Shown: positions 1 to 13,052, counted from the first letter of the stretch. The stretch: DNA of 64,000 nt from JANYCO01 sp035535995 (GCA_035535995.1 DATLOZ010000025.1:1-64000); one strand, 5' to 3'. A program made the numbers and translations. Notes: a model not told the origin generated them from the letters alone.

Positions 1-27
1 CAAAGTCGTGGCACCACTATACTTATA

Positions 28-1272
28 CTACGCTTCTTTTTTCCCAAGATCCAAGGTCCGCAGCAAAGGCGCTTTCACTGCGGTAATGCCTACAACCAGC
101 AAGGTCATACAACCGCCGATGATCACAGAAGGTATCACACCAAAAATTTTTGCCGCCACACCGGATTCAAATTCTCCGATTTCGTTGGAAGAGCCAATGA
201 ACATCGAGTTCACCGAAGACACACGTCCTTTCATTCCTTCCGGCGTCAGTGTTTGCATGATGATTGAACGGATCACTACACTCACATTGTCGAACGCTCC
301 GCTGACCGCTAATACCAGCAAGGAAAGATAAAAGTTGGAAGACAAAGCAAAAAGGATCATACACACGCCAAAGCCTGACACACAAAGCAACAGCGTGCGC
401 CCGCTGTTACGCATAGGCGGGTGATAGATCTGGTAAACCGCCATCAGGCTGGCGCCAATAGAAGGCGCGGCACGCAGCATGCCTAATCCCTGCGGACCGG
501 TATGCAGAATTTCTTCCGCAAAGATCGGAAGCAAAGCCACTGCTCCGCCAAACAATACTGCAAAAAGATCCATTGCCAGAGCTCCTAAAAAGACCTGGTG
601 ACTGAACACAAATTTTATTCCTGACAAAAGACTTTCGCTCAACTTCTGTCCCTTTACCAGCACCGGTCTGGCCTTCGGAGCAATGGACGCGATGGAAAAT
701 ATTCCCACCAACATCATGCCCGCATCAATCAGGTAGCTGACCGTAAATCCTACCAGGCTATAAATGATCCCGCTCAGCGCAGCACCGGCTACGATCGAGA
801 TTTGCAGCAGTGAGCTGTTCCAGGCTGAGGACTGCGGGTACAGCGAAGACGGCACACATTGCGTGAGCAATCCAAACATAGCAGGATTTAAAAACCCTCT
901 CGCCAAACCCGTGACAAATACCACCGAATAGATCCCTGTGATCCTTGTGGATTCGCTATGCAGGCTGAGGTCGGAGGATAAGAACGCTAAGGTACAAAAG
1001 CATAGAAAGAGAACGGTGTAAGCAGTCGTGATGATCGCCTTGCGGTTCTGGCTATCGGCCAGGTGTCCGGCATACAGCGCTACTGTCAGCGCCGGCAAGG
1101 CTTCTGCGAGACCAATGATACCCAAGGCAAAAGGATCTTTGGTAAGGGAATAGATCTGCCAGCCAACAATCACGCCTTGCATCTGCACGGCCATGGTTAC
1201 AAAAATTCTGGCCGTAATAAAATATCGAAAATCAGGAATCCGAATAACGGCGTATGGATCGGTAATAGACAT
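28..1272 (-). CDS. MFS transporter (EntS/MFS_3-like exporter)
   Basis: This 414-residue polytopic inner-membrane protein is a proton-coupled exporter of the major facilitator superfamily. The length fits 12 helices. The loop after helix 2 carries GHLADSQNRKA (residues 69-79), a form of the MFS A-motif. The overall sequence resembles the MFS_3 group, which includes the enterobactin exporter EntS, but no siderophore genes lie nearby, so the substrate is unknown. The ATG at 1272 is followed directly by a conserved-looking cytoplasmic N-terminus. It is a single gene, divergent from the next one. Confidence 0.85.
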   Translation of the reverse strand: MSITDPYAVIRIPDFRYFITARIFVTMAVQMQGVIVGWQIYSLTKDPFALGIIGLAEALPALTVALYAGHLADSQNRKAIITTAYTVLFLCFCTLAFLSSDLSLHSESTRITGIYSVVFVTGLARGFLNPAMFGLLTQCVPSSLYPQSSAWNSSLLQISIVAGAALSGIIYSLVGFTVSYLIDAGMMLVGIFSIASIAPKARPVLVKGQKLSESLLSGIKFVFSHQVFLGALAMDLFAVLFGGAVALLPIFAEEILHTGPQGLGMLRAAPSIGASLMAVYQIYHPPMRNSGRTLLLCVSGFGVCMILFALSSNFYLSLLVLAVSGAFDNVSVVIRSIIMQTLTPEGMKGRVSSVNSMFIGSSNEIGEFESGVAAKIFGVIPSVIIGGCMTLLVVGITAVKAPLLRTLDLGKKEA

Positions 1273-1452
1273 AGTTATTTTTAGACAAACAACAAGATAA
1301 AAAGGTTCTTCATTGTTTGAATATAATTTAATCCTGTTCTTAAATTATTCGTGGCTTGACCATACTATTTTATTGTCTAATTTATTTCTTCTACTCATTC
1401 TGTCATTTCTAAAAATTCTGATCTTGTTAAGGAATTGTTACCTTTGTTGATT

Positions 1453-2244
1453 ATGGTGCATTTACAAACAAAAAAATTATTCCGGAGCATTTTGCTCATC
1501 ATCAATTACAAAACATTAATCATTACCGCGCTATCGGTTATCTCTTCTTACCTCTGTTTTAAATTCCAGCTTACTGCTGCTTTTCCCGATGCGCTGGTGG
1601 GGATCGCCATCGTGTTTCCGGTTGTGTTTTCCATCGGTTCGGCGTTTAACCGCAGAGAAAATGCCCTCAAACATCTTTCGGATTTCCATGGTCACGCTGT
1701 AGCCATCTACTACGCCAGCCGCGACTGGCCTACGATCAAAGAAAACGATGTGCCGCAACGCATCAAAAACATTTGTTATCAAATGCTGGTGCTAATGAAA
1801 ATAATGTTGAGAAAAGCGCACAGCGAAGAAACCAGCCAGGCGGAAATGCAGATGTACCAACATTTTTCCGAGCTGTCAAAGATCATAAATGAGCTGCGTC
1901 TCTACGGTGTGCAAAGCGGCGAAGTATCCCGTCTCAATCAGTACATAAGCAAAATGGTGATCGCGTACGACAATATTAAAATGGTTCACCAATACCGCAC
2001 GCCTATTACGCTGAGGGCTTACAGCAAAGTTTTCATTTATATTTTTCCAATCATCTACGGACCCTATTTCGCCAATACTTTTCATACATACTCTGCGCAG
2101 TTAGAGTATGTGATGCCTGTACTTTATAGTTTTATCCTCGTAAGCCTCGACAATATCCAGGATCACCTGGAGCATCCTTTTGACGAGGAAGGCGAAGACG
2201 ATATTATCATCGACGTAGAAAGAACGATCAAGCTGCTATCTTAA
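1453..2244 (+). CDS. bestrophin-like membrane protein
   Basis: This protein of about 263 residues has hydrophobic segments near the N-terminus and again around residues 190-240. The C-terminal stretch LDNIQDHLEHPFDEEGEDDI resembles the acidic EDPFxxxGEDD region of bestrophins (UPF0187), which form pentameric anion or cation channels, and RTPITLRAYSKVF resembles their pre-helix motif. I chose ATG 1453. A longer frame opens with TTG at 1435, but a TACCTTTG promoter-like word (1439-1446) overlaps it. The N-terminal half is divergent, so a channel function is inferred. It ends just before a long hairpin repeat. Confidence 0.6.
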   Translation: MVHLQTKKLFRSILLIINYKTLIITALSVISSYLCFKFQLTAAFPDALVGIAIVFPVVFSIGSAFNRRENALKHLSDFHGHAVAIYYASRDWPTIKENDVPQRIKNICYQMLVLMKIMLRKAHSEETSQAEMQMYQHFSELSKIINELRLYGVQSGEVSRLNQYISKMVIAYDNIKMVHQYRTPITLRAYSKVFIYIFPIIYGPYFANTFHTYSAQLEYVMPVLYSFILVSLDNIQDHLEHPFDEEGEDDIIIDVERTIKLLS

Positions 2245-2245
2245 G

Positions 2246-2375
2246 TTATGAATGTTGAGTTATGAATTATGAATTAATAATTATTGAGTTATTAGCCATT
2301 AGTAAATATTTTTGATATTATAAATCAATATTAAACCTGAGCGCTAACTCATAATTCATAACTCAACATTCATAA
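2246..2375. repeat. AGTTATGA-type intergenic hairpin repeat, copy 1
   Basis: A perfect 27-bp inverted repeat (2246-2272 pairs with 2349-2375) is built from ATGAATG, AGTTATGA and AATTATGA words. The AT-rich loop is 76 bp. It fills the gap between two + strand genes. The same words recur at seven other intergenic sites in the window. Confidence 0.9.
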
Positions 2376-2385
2376 TTTATAAACC

Positions 2386-2763
2386 ATGGCCAAATCTCCC
2401 GAAAACCCAGAGCTCGCCGCCTTCCTGAGCGGCAAGACCGAACAGACACTCCAACTGCTGGAGCATTTTGTAAAAGAGTATAAAAAGCTCGGCAACATCA
2501 CAATTCATCCTGCCAAAACGATGATCGGGATTTCCAACGGCCACAAGCGTGTAGCCTGGATCACACAACTGGGGGAAAATTTTGTACACGTAGTCTTCCC
2601 TTTTCAAAAACCATACAACGAAAATCTCTGCTTCCAAAAAATAGCCCAGGTCCCCGGCGATGCCAATCAGTTCAACCACCATTTCCGCATGCTTCATAAA
2701 GAAGATGTGAATGAGGAAGTGCTAGGGTTTATGAAACTGGCGTATGCAGAAGAGGCGAAATAA
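2386..2763 (+). CDS. small conserved protein, DUF5655-like
   Basis: This 125-residue soluble protein has no signal peptide. The order of features (helical N-terminus, then TIHPAKTMIGISNGHKRVAW, then a strand-rich VHVVFPF segment and a helical end) resembles the DUF5655 family, which is often attached to DNA-modification or YdhG-type proteins. The match is from memory of the family's pattern and is tentative. The ATG at 2386 lies 10 bp after the hairpin repeat. No operon partner is evident. Confidence 0.55.
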   Translation: MAKSPENPELAAFLSGKTEQTLQLLEHFVKEYKKLGNITIHPAKTMIGISNGHKRVAWITQLGENFVHVVFPFQKPYNENLCFQKIAQVPGDANQFNHHFRMLHKEDVNEEVLGFMKLAYAEEAK

Positions 2764-2788
2764 TTTGTCTAATACGCGTAGGACACTT

Positions 2789-3625
2789 CTATTTTTCCCG
2801 AATCAAAAATATCCCTCCCTGTTCATTCGTCACGATCAAAGAATGATCGCTGCGGTAAGAAATTCCTTCGGCTTGTTTATTGCGTGCAAAACCCATACAG
2901 GACTGGGGCTTCAGAAGACCGGTGGTTAGATCCAGTTTGAAAAAATATATTTTCCCATAGCTTAAAAGCGCCACCGTATTCGTTGCCTCATCAAAAGCGG
3001 CTCCTGTGATCATTGAACTTATATACGTACTATAAAAAGGCAGGATTGCATAGGTGCCTGGCTGGTCGGATAGTTTATAGAAACGCACTTGTTTGTTTCC
3101 TCTGTTTTTAGAAATTAAGTAAAGACTATCGCGAAAATGAAAAAACGCTTCGCAATCGAAATTCTTTTCTTCTTTTTGCGGAGGAAAAGAAGTTTGATCC
3201 TGGTAAGAAAATCTTATCGTATCTGTCTTGCGCAGTGCCGGGTTAAAGCGGTAGATCTTCAAATCCTTCCGCGCATTGCTATTGTTGCCCATATCGCCGA
3301 TGTACCAATAACCTTTTTTGTCGGTGGTAAATTCTTCCCAATCTTTATTTGAACTTTGGGGAATGACGACTGTAGAAATTAGTTTTCCTTGAAGATTCAC
3401 TTCATAAATCTCCGGTGGCCCATCGTCGTTGAGCGTATAGAAAGAAGTATCCGTATGCATCTTTACAGCAGAAGACTCATCTACAACAGGAGGCAGCTTC
3501 GCTAATTTTTCGATCCGGTAGTGCTTGTCTGGTTTTTCAAAATCATTTTTTGCTTTGTCTTTTGTACAAGGACAAAAACTGTTTTTGATCAGCGAAAGAA
3601 AAATTAAAATTTTTATCTTGAGCAT
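2789..3625 (-). CDS. exported beta-propeller-like protein
   Basis: This 278-residue protein has a short hydrophobic N-terminus (residues 4-14) and an early Cys pair, so it may be exported or a lipoprotein, although the lipobox is poor. The body alternates short strands with motifs such as WYIGDMGNNSNAR, AFFHFRDSLYLIS and AAFDEATNTVALLSYGKIY. These resemble blades of a 6-bladed propeller of the SdiA-regulated or esterase-like (phytase-like) type. Substrate and partner are unknown. It converges with the preceding gene. Confidence 0.55.
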   Translation of the reverse strand: MLKIKILIFLSLIKNSFCPCTKDKAKNDFEKPDKHYRIEKLAKLPPVVDESSAVKMHTDTSFYTLNDDGPPEIYEVNLQGKLISTVVIPQSSNKDWEEFTTDKKGYWYIGDMGNNSNARKDLKIYRFNPALRKTDTIRFSYQDQTSFPPQKEEKNFDCEAFFHFRDSLYLISKNRGNKQVRFYKLSDQPGTYAILPFYSTYISSMITGAAFDEATNTVALLSYGKIYFFKLDLTTGLLKPQSCMGFARNKQAEGISYRSDHSLIVTNEQGGIFLIREK

Positions 3626-3992
3626 ATCGGTTCGTTTTCGTGTTGAAGTTAATAATTTTGATCGGACGGTATTTGCGGGAAATACTCTAAGTGTTGTTCT
3701 TCACTGAAAAAAAATAGCTGGTAAATTTCTTATCCTATGCTATTTTTTTATCTTTAAAACGCTAATTCACCTTTTAGGGAATATTTTATAGAAAAGAGCG
3801 TGCTCTTGTAAGCTGTGGTTAGTGATCAGTGATGGGTTTCCGGAATTTAAAGGTATTTTAAAAGTAGTTTTAATCCTGTTTTAATGCCATGCAGGAAACT
3901 TTTGCCTATTTTTCCAAACTTATTTTTCTGCCTTTCACCCACATCCTTTCATGTGTAGCGACTTGAGTTTTTAAAAATAAAAAATTACACTT
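3626..3992. other. 367-bp gap without recognised genes
   Basis: This stretch separates divergent genes and should hold the promoter of the hybrid-kinase operon. I see no clear TAnnTTTG box, hairpin or ORF of note in it. Confidence 0.6.
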
Positions 3993-7433
<3,441 letters not shown>

Positions 7434-7456
7434 GCGAAAAAGAGTACCAACTAATT

Positions 7457-7837
7457 ATGAAAGAACTGAAGGATAAAAGAGTATTGATCGTAGACGACGA
7501 GTCGAGAAATATATACGCTTTGAGAAGTTACCTGGAAACGCGCGATATGCAAATTGCTATAGCTGCCAATGGGAAAGAAGCCATTGAATATTTGCAGAGG
7601 GGAAATGAAACAGACATTATTTTACTGGATATGATGATGCCGGTAATGGATGGATTTGAAACACTTTCTATTTTACGAAATACCGATTCACTCAAACATA
7701 TTCCCGTCATCGCCGTCACTGCCAAGGCAATGAAGGGAGACCGCGAGAAATGCATGGAAGCAGGAGCCTGGGATTATATTTCAAAACCCGTGGACCTGAA
7801 TAAACTAATTAATATAATGACCGAACTGGTTTTGTAA
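7457..7837 (+). CDS. single-domain response regulator
   Basis: This 126-residue CheY-like receiver has the acidic pair in LIVDDE, the phospho-Asp in ILLDMMMPVMDG, Thr in AVTAKAMKGD and the KP motif. It has no output domain. It closely resembles the third receiver of the upstream hybrid kinase (both carry AMKGD-EKCxExG), which suggests a duplicated domain and a shared phosphorelay. I chose ATG 7457. A longer frame runs back into the kinase gene. It lies 23 bp after the kinase and 1 bp before cheR. Confidence 0.9.
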   Translation: MKELKDKRVLIVDDESRNIYALRSYLETRDMQIAIAANGKEAIEYLQRGNETDIILLDMMMPVMDGFETLSILRNTDSLKHIPVIAVTAKAMKGDREKCMEAGAWDYISKPVDLNKLINIMTELVL

Positions 7838-7838
7838 A

Positions 7839-8654
7839 ATGAAAATTGATCCGAAAGAACTCCGGCAACTTCTCGAATCGATCCTGTATGTATACGGGTA
7901 CGATTTTACAGAATATGCGGAAGCTTCCGTGCGCAGAAGGGTAGACAACTATATGAACATCAAAAATATTGATGCGCCCGAAGTGCTTGCCAAAATGATC
8001 CTGCAGGATGAAAAATTCTTTGAGGAATTTGTACAGCATGTATCCGTAACGGTCACCGAAATGTTTCGCGATCCTGGTTTTTATCGGAGCCTTCGCGAGA
8101 ATGTGATGGGCCGCCTGGCTACCTATCCTTTTATTAAGATCTGGATTGCCGGCTGCGCCACGGGAGAAGAAGTTTATTCAGTAGCCATTCTGCTGAAAGA
8201 AGCCGGGCTGCTGAACCGCTCGGTGATCTATGCTACAGACATCAATCAAAAATCGCTGCAGATTGCCAAGGAAGGGGTTTACCCGATGGACAATATGAAA
8301 ACGCATATTTCCAATTATCAAAAATCCGGTGGTATAGAATCGTTTTCAGAATATTACAAAGCCAAATACAACTCTGTGATGTTTGATAAATCGTTGAAAC
8401 AAAATATCGTCTTCGCACCACACAACCTGGCGGTAGATACATCGTTCAATGAGTTTCAGCTCATCATCTGCCGCAACGTGTTGATCTATTTTAATCAACA
8501 GTTGCAAAACAAAGTGATCAATCTTTTTTATGAAAGCCTCTGTCCATTGGGCTTTCTAGGCTTGGGGAGCAAGGAATCATTGCTGTTTGCCGAAAAGAAA
8601 AAATATTTTGACGATGTGGACCGAAAAGAAAAAATATTTGTAAAAGCTCGTTAG
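7839..8654 (+). CDS. cheR: CheR-type protein-glutamate methyltransferase
   Basis: This 271-residue SAM-dependent methyltransferase belongs to the chemotaxis CheR family. It has the all-helical N-terminal domain (1-75), then the Rossmann domain with the SAM motif WIAGCATGEEVYSVA, LIICRNVLIYFN, and a short C-terminal end. CheR normally methylates glutamates on chemoreceptors. No receptor, cheA or cheW is present here, so the target is probably something else, possibly the coiled coil of the neighbouring kinase. The ATG at 7839 is one base after the previous stop, and its TAG overlaps the GTG start of cheB. Confidence 0.9.
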   Translation: MKIDPKELRQLLESILYVYGYDFTEYAEASVRRRVDNYMNIKNIDAPEVLAKMILQDEKFFEEFVQHVSVTVTEMFRDPGFYRSLRENVMGRLATYPFIKIWIAGCATGEEVYSVAILLKEAGLLNRSVIYATDINQKSLQIAKEGVYPMDNMKTHISNYQKSGGIESFSEYYKAKYNSVMFDKSLKQNIVFAPHNLAVDTSFNEFQLIICRNVLIYFNQQLQNKVINLFYESLCPLGFLGLGSKESLLFAEKKKYFDDVDRKEKIFVKAR

Positions 8655-9232
8655 TGGCAGACTTCAAACAAGCATATCAAGCGATCGTGATCGGATCCTC
8701 GGCGGGAGGACTGCATGCTCTTTCCTCTATTTTCGAGTTGTTGCCGGCAGATTATCCCATTCCAATCATGGTAGTACAGCATCGCTCCAAGGATCACAAC
8801 GCGCTTTTAGAAGAAGTACTTCAGGCAAAATGCGTCATTAAAATAAAACAGGCCGACGAAAAAGAAATTATTTCTCCAGGCTGTGTCTATATAGCGCCGC
8901 CAGATTATCATTTGCTGGTGGAAGACAATAAAACATTTTCTCTCTCTTCCGATCCTCCTGTACACTACAGCAGGCCTTCGGTAGATGTATTATTTGAATC
9001 GGCCGCTCAGGTGTATAAAAAACAATTGATCGGCATCGTACTCACCGGCGCCAACAGCGACGGAGCAGAAGGTATCATAGAAATAAGAAAGAACGGCGGC
9101 GTCACGATCGCGCAAAGCCTCCTCGATGCCGACTTTGTATACATGCCAAGGGCCGCCATCCAAACCTTGCAGGTGGTGCATGTCTGGACGTTGAAGGAGA
9201 TCAGTTCGTACCTTTTGAATTTGATCAGGTAA
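8654..9232 (+). CDS. cheB: CheB-type methylesterase, catalytic domain only
   Basis: This 192-residue protein corresponds to the C-terminal methylesterase/deamidase domain of CheB. The catalytic triad is visible: Ser16 in IGSSAGG, His43 in VVQHRS and Asp136 in TGANSDGAEG, with IAPPDYHLL and MPRAAI as further family motifs. The usual N-terminal receiver domain is absent, so phosphorylation control, if any, must come from elsewhere in the operon. Translation starts with GTG at 8654, sharing one base with the cheR stop (TAGTG), a sign of translational coupling. Confidence 0.92.
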   Translation: MADFKQAYQAIVIGSSAGGLHALSSIFELLPADYPIPIMVVQHRSKDHNALLEEVLQAKCVIKIKQADEKEIISPGCVYIAPPDYHLLVEDNKTFSLSSDPPVHYSRPSVDVLFESAAQVYKKQLIGIVLTGANSDGAEGIIEIRKNGGVTIAQSLLDADFVYMPRAAIQTLQVVHVWTLKEISSYLLNLIR

Positions 9233-9235
9233 TTT

Positions 9236-9314
9236 AAGTTATTAATTATGAGTGTTGAATTATGAGTTAACTCAAGCTGCAACATTCATAACTCGACATT
9301 CATAACTCATAACT
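9236..9314. repeat. AGTTATGA-type intergenic hairpin repeat, copy 2
   Basis: An inverted repeat of ATTATGAGTGTTGAATTATGAG against CTCGACATTCATAACTCATAA fills the cheB-kinase gap. The right half carries two tandem ACATTCATAACTC units. Confidence 0.85.
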
Positions 9315-9323
9315 TTTTAAAAA

Positions 9324-11180
9324 ATGGGTAAAAACGACAAAGCGGTTATTCTCATTGTAGACGACAAGCCTGGCAATATTCTGGCCATGGATGGGCTGCT
9401 GGCAGACAAAGAACGTGTGCTACTGCATGCCAACAATGGAAAAGATGCATTAAAAATTCTTCTCAATAAAGAAGTAGACCTCATCATCCTCGACGTGCAA
9501 ATGCCCGATATGGATGGCTTTGAAGTAGCACAGATCCTTAAATCCAACAAAAGAACCAAAGACATTCCGATCATCTTTGCTTCCGCAGAAAAAAAAGAGC
9601 ACCAATCGATGATGAAAGGTTATGAGGAAGGCGCAATCGACTATCTCTTCAAACCACTCGACCCCGAACTGGCTAAGGCTAAGGTAGCGGTGTTGCTTAA
9701 GATCCAGTTGCAGAAAAAAGAGCTGATGGAAAAAAATCTTTCCCTGAAAAGAGCTGCACTTCTGATCAACAACTCTGCCGACATCATCGGGATCATCGAC
9801 GCGGCTACGCTGAAGATCGAAGAGATCAACAATGCTTTTACCACCATTCTCGGATACAGCGCGGAAGAGACGAAAGAAAGTACTTTACTGTTTTTTCTCA
9901 GCAACGAAGACCGCGACATGGTCAAGGAAATGAGCAAAAAAGACAATCAACAATTTTCTTTTGATACTCGCATTTATTGCAAAAACAGAAGCATCAAATG
10001 GCTGCAATGGAAAGTAGTGGCCCGCCAGGGCAAATGGTTTGTGAACGCCCGCGATATTACCGAGATCAAACAGGTAGAAAAAATTCGCAACTATCTTGCT
10101 ACTGTCGTGAAACAATCTAATGATGCGGTTTACCTACACGATCATGAAGGACGCATTATTTCCTGGAACGAAGGTGCAGAAGAGATCTACAGCTATTCCG
10201 AACACGAAGCACTGAACATGAAGATCTGGAATATTATTCCTTCTTATCTTCTGCCACAGATCGAAATGATGGTCAACAAAGTCATCCAGGGCGAAAAGAT
10301 CCAGGATGTGGAAACTAAACGGATCACCAAACATGGAAAGATCATCGACGTATTATTTTCCGCCTCTGTCATCACCGATCCCAACAGCGATCAGTCTTCC
10401 ATTGTGATCAATGAAAAAGATATTACCCAACAAAAGATCGCTGCCGAACAGATCAAACAATTGAATATGGACCTTCAAAGAAATGTGGTTCAACTTGAAG
10501 AAACAAACCACGATCTGGAATCTTTTTCCTATTCTGTTTCGCACGATCTGCGGGCGCCACTGCGGGCACTCAGCGGCTATTCTAAAATGTTGGAAGAGGA
10601 TTACCTCCCTGTACTCGACGAAGAAGCAAAGAGATTACTTCACAATATTCAATCCAACGCAAGCCGCATGGGAATTCTCATAGACGAGCTGCTGGCTTTT
10701 TCTAAACTGGGAAGAAAAAAACTTCAGAAGACAGAAGTAGATATGCAGGAAATGGTGCAACTGCTTGCACAGGAAATGGAATACCTGCTTACCGATACCA
10801 ACAGTATCAGGATCCAGCAGCTCTCCCCCGCCCTTGCCGATCCCATACTGATCCGGCAGGTATGGACAAATCTTCTTTCGAATGCCATCAAGTATTCTTC
10901 GAAAAGCAAAGCACCCCAGATCGAAATTGGCTTTGAGAAAACTGCCGAGGAAATTTGTTATTATGTAAAAGACAATGGCGCCGGCTTTGATATGAAATAC
11001 GCAGACAAACTTTTCGGCGTTTTTCAGCGCATGCACCGACAGGAAGAATTTGAAGGCACAGGCGTAGGACTTGCGATCGTACATAAAATAATTACCAAAC
11101 ACGGCGGAAAGATATGGGCCGACGCCAAGGTAGGCGAGGGGGCTACGTTCTTTTTTACTATTCCCTTGCTCAGGATCTAA
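9324..11180 (+). CDS. receiver-PAS-PAS histidine kinase
   Basis: This 618-residue cytoplasmic kinase has no membrane segment. In order: receiver domain (residues 5-120, phospho-Asp57 in LIILDVQMPDMDG), a coiled linker, PAS 1 (about 140-255), PAS 2 (about 260-375, with KITQQ-type linker), HisKA with His407 in YSVSHDLRAPLRAL, and HATPase (N box LLSNAIKYS, DNGAGFDMKY, GTGVGLAIVHK). The H-box type matches the phytochrome-like kinase group. The N-terminal receiver makes it a likely phosphorelay recipient for the upstream hybrid kinase. It is separated from cheB by a repeat hairpin, so co-transcription is uncertain. Confidence 0.92.
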   Translation: MGKNDKAVILIVDDKPGNILAMDGLLADKERVLLHANNGKDALKILLNKEVDLIILDVQMPDMDGFEVAQILKSNKRTKDIPIIFASAEKKEHQSMMKGYEEGAIDYLFKPLDPELAKAKVAVLLKIQLQKKELMEKNLSLKRAALLINNSADIIGIIDAATLKIEEINNAFTTILGYSAEETKESTLLFFLSNEDRDMVKEMSKKDNQQFSFDTRIYCKNRSIKWLQWKVVARQGKWFVNARDITEIKQVEKIRNYLATVVKQSNDAVYLHDHEGRIISWNEGAEEIYSYSEHEALNMKIWNIIPSYLLPQIEMMVNKVIQGEKIQDVETKRITKHGKIIDVLFSASVITDPNSDQSSIVINEKDITQQKIAAEQIKQLNMDLQRNVVQLEETNHDLESFSYSVSHDLRAPLRALSGYSKMLEEDYLPVLDEEAKRLLHNIQSNASRMGILIDELLAFSKLGRKKLQKTEVDMQEMVQLLAQEMEYLLTDTNSIRIQQLSPALADPILIRQVWTNLLSNAIKYSSKSKAPQIEIGFEKTAEEICYYVKDNGAGFDMKYADKLFGVFQRMHRQEEFEGTGVGLAIVHKIITKHGGKIWADAKVGEGATFFFTIPLLRI

Positions 11181-11187
11181 CAAGCTT

Positions 11188-11396
11188 GTCTGAACCTTGA
11201 TTTTGATTTGCAGAATGATTTCGCCCTTTTGTCATTCAGAAGGAACCTTGTGATTAGAAACTCCGAACATCAATTTCAAAAACTGAGTTAATAAAACAGG
11301 GATTAATGTATCGCTGTAGTGCTAGGTCTGCACAAGTTTCCTTCTGAATGACAAAAAAAAAGCAAATCTTTTAATCCGATGAATCAAGGTTCGGAC
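11188..11396. repeat. 209-bp palindromic (MITE-like) element
   Basis: Outer 15-bp arms at 11188-11202 and 11382-11396 match 14/15 (GTCTGAACCTTGATT type). Inner 26-bp arms at 11227-11252 and 11331-11356 (CATTCAGAAGGAACCTTGTG type) pair almost completely. No ORF lies inside. It occupies nearly the whole gap between two + strand genes and could fold as a long cruciform or terminator. Confidence 0.8.
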
Positions 11397-11431
11397 AAAT
11401 TTTTTATCTTTAGTAAAAATCCTTTTTTCTC

Positions 11432-12175
11432 ATGGCAAAAAAATTTCTTTTACTATCAATCTTTCTTCTCACCCTTTCGCAAAGCTTGTCTGCGGCCACT
11501 CAGCCTGTATATGTAATTGTACACGGCGCATATGGCGGGAGCTGGGCGTTTAAGAAAACGGATTCTTTGCTTACCGCAAAAGGCTGCCTGGTTTACCGCC
11601 CTTCGCTTACAGGACAAGGCGAGCGCGTACACCTGGCTTCTCCTGACATCGGGCTTACTACCCATATCAACGATGTAGTAAATATGATCCTCTACGAAGA
11701 TCTGCGAAACGTGATACTCGTAGGCCACAGCTACGGTGGTATGGTGATCTCCGGCGTAGCCGACAGGATCCCTGAAAGAATTCAAAAAATGATCTATCTC
11801 GACGCCTATGCGCCAAACGACGGCGAAAGTGTAAAAACAATTTTGGGAGATAATTTCAGTAGGGTAGAAAAATTGGTGCAAAACGGTTTTATGGTACCCA
11901 CCTGGAACAAGTCCAACAAAATTCCCGGCGATGTACCGCAATCGCTAAAAACATTTACCGAACCGGTTTCCCTGAAAAATCCGATGGCTGATAAGATCAA
12001 TCATGTTTATATTTTAACCATTGAAAAAGGGAAGAAACCGGAAGAAGATGATTTCTACCCTCAGGCAGCCCGCGCCAAACAAAGGAATTGGGTGATGTTC
12101 CCAATGGAAGCGGATCATAATCCACAGTGGTCGGCGGTAGACAAGCTGGCAGAAATGCTTTATCAGAATAAATAA
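11432..12175 (+). CDS. exported alpha/beta hydrolase
   Basis: This 247-residue protein has a clear signal peptide (MAKKFLLLSIFLLTLSQSLSA, 1-21) and the alpha/beta hydrolase fold. The oxyanion strand is VIVHGAYGGSWAF, the nucleophile elbow is GHSYGG with Ser100, and a late His (about 229) sits in EADHNP. The pattern resembles the EstC/plant methylesterase-like group of small ester hydrolases. It probably acts in the periplasm. The substrate is unknown. It stands alone between repeats. Confidence 0.85.
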   Translation: MAKKFLLLSIFLLTLSQSLSAATQPVYVIVHGAYGGSWAFKKTDSLLTAKGCLVYRPSLTGQGERVHLASPDIGLTTHINDVVNMILYEDLRNVILVGHSYGGMVISGVADRIPERIQKMIYLDAYAPNDGESVKTILGDNFSRVEKLVQNGFMVPTWNKSNKIPGDVPQSLKTFTEPVSLKNPMADKINHVYILTIEKGKKPEEDDFYPQAARAKQRNWVMFPMEADHNPQWSAVDKLAEMLYQNK

Positions 12176-12317
12176 AATAGATGTCAGATACAATCATTGC
12201 AAGTTTACAAAGAGAGTCAATAATTAAATATTGAGTTTGTAGCAAATCACTCCTGGCAATGGCGGTTTCTGTTTTTGAAATTTTAACAATGTTTTTAACC
12301 AGGTACAATTTAATCTC

Positions 12318-13052
12318 ATGAAAGCGGTAGACATCCTGCACAATATGCTCGCTTACGAGACATTTTTAAGTGCGTTGAAAGAAAGGGAAAATGATAGAGC
12401 CAGGCAGACGAAGGGTTTTGTAAAACTTGTGAAAAACCTCAGCTGCGAATACGATTTTATTACACTCCGTCTCACCTGTCAGACCAGAAGCGGAGTGCCG
12501 GGTTTCGAATATACCAACGAGCGCGTCTACTGTCAGCTTAGTTTTGAGATCAGCAATGGCCGGATCCTATTTAAAGAATTGTACCACGAAGAAGTTTCAT
12601 ACCGGGAAATATTGGAAAAAGAAGTGCGTGAAAATCCAATGATCAATGATCTGCAATGGCAGACGAAAATGCAGAACTCTTTTTTTCTCAATGATACTAT
12701 TACACATTACCTTTCGCTCGCCGATGAAATAGCAGCAGTGGCGGCGTATTGCGCAGTTGGGGATTCTTACCGACCAGGTGCTTACAGCGAAATATCCATG
12801 GGAGAAGATCTTATAAAACTAAGCCAGATCAACCACATGAACTCCCGTTCACTGGACCATAAGGAAGATTACAGCCTGCGCAAGCTCCAGTTCCAAATCC
12901 CGCTTCGGAAACTACCTCCGGAAGACCGAAGATACGATTTCGAATTTGGCGAAATGGGGATTCATTTTTCTGACTACTCTTCTCCAAACAACAAACATTG
13001 TGGTAAAGCTATCCTAAGCAAAATTTTAGAATTAAAGAATAAGCAGAATTAA
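12318..13052 (+). CDS. protein of unknown function
   Basis: This 244-residue soluble protein has no signal peptide, no membrane helix and no motif I recognise. It is rich in charged residues and has a Cys pair in CEYDFITLRLTCQT. A long open frame with normal codon use for the region supports it as a real gene. It is the last + strand gene before a convergent OmpA-family gene. Confidence 0.6.
   Translation: MKAVDILHNMLAYETFLSALKERENDRARQTKGFVKLVKNLSCEYDFITLRLTCQTRSGVPGFEYTNERVYCQLSFEISNGRILFKELYHEEVSYREILEKEVRENPMINDLQWQTKMQNSFFLNDTITHYLSLADEIAAVAAYCAVGDSYRPGAYSEISMGEDLIKLSQINHMNSRSLDHKEDYSLRKLQFQIPLRKLPPEDRRYDFEFGEMGIHFSDYSSPNNKHCGKAILSKILELKNKQN

Noticed and set aside
2246..2375. AGTTATGA repeats considered as a CRISPR array or tandem satellite
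   Set aside because: Units are arranged as facing arms of single hairpins, with no uniform repeat-spacer periodicity and no cas genes.
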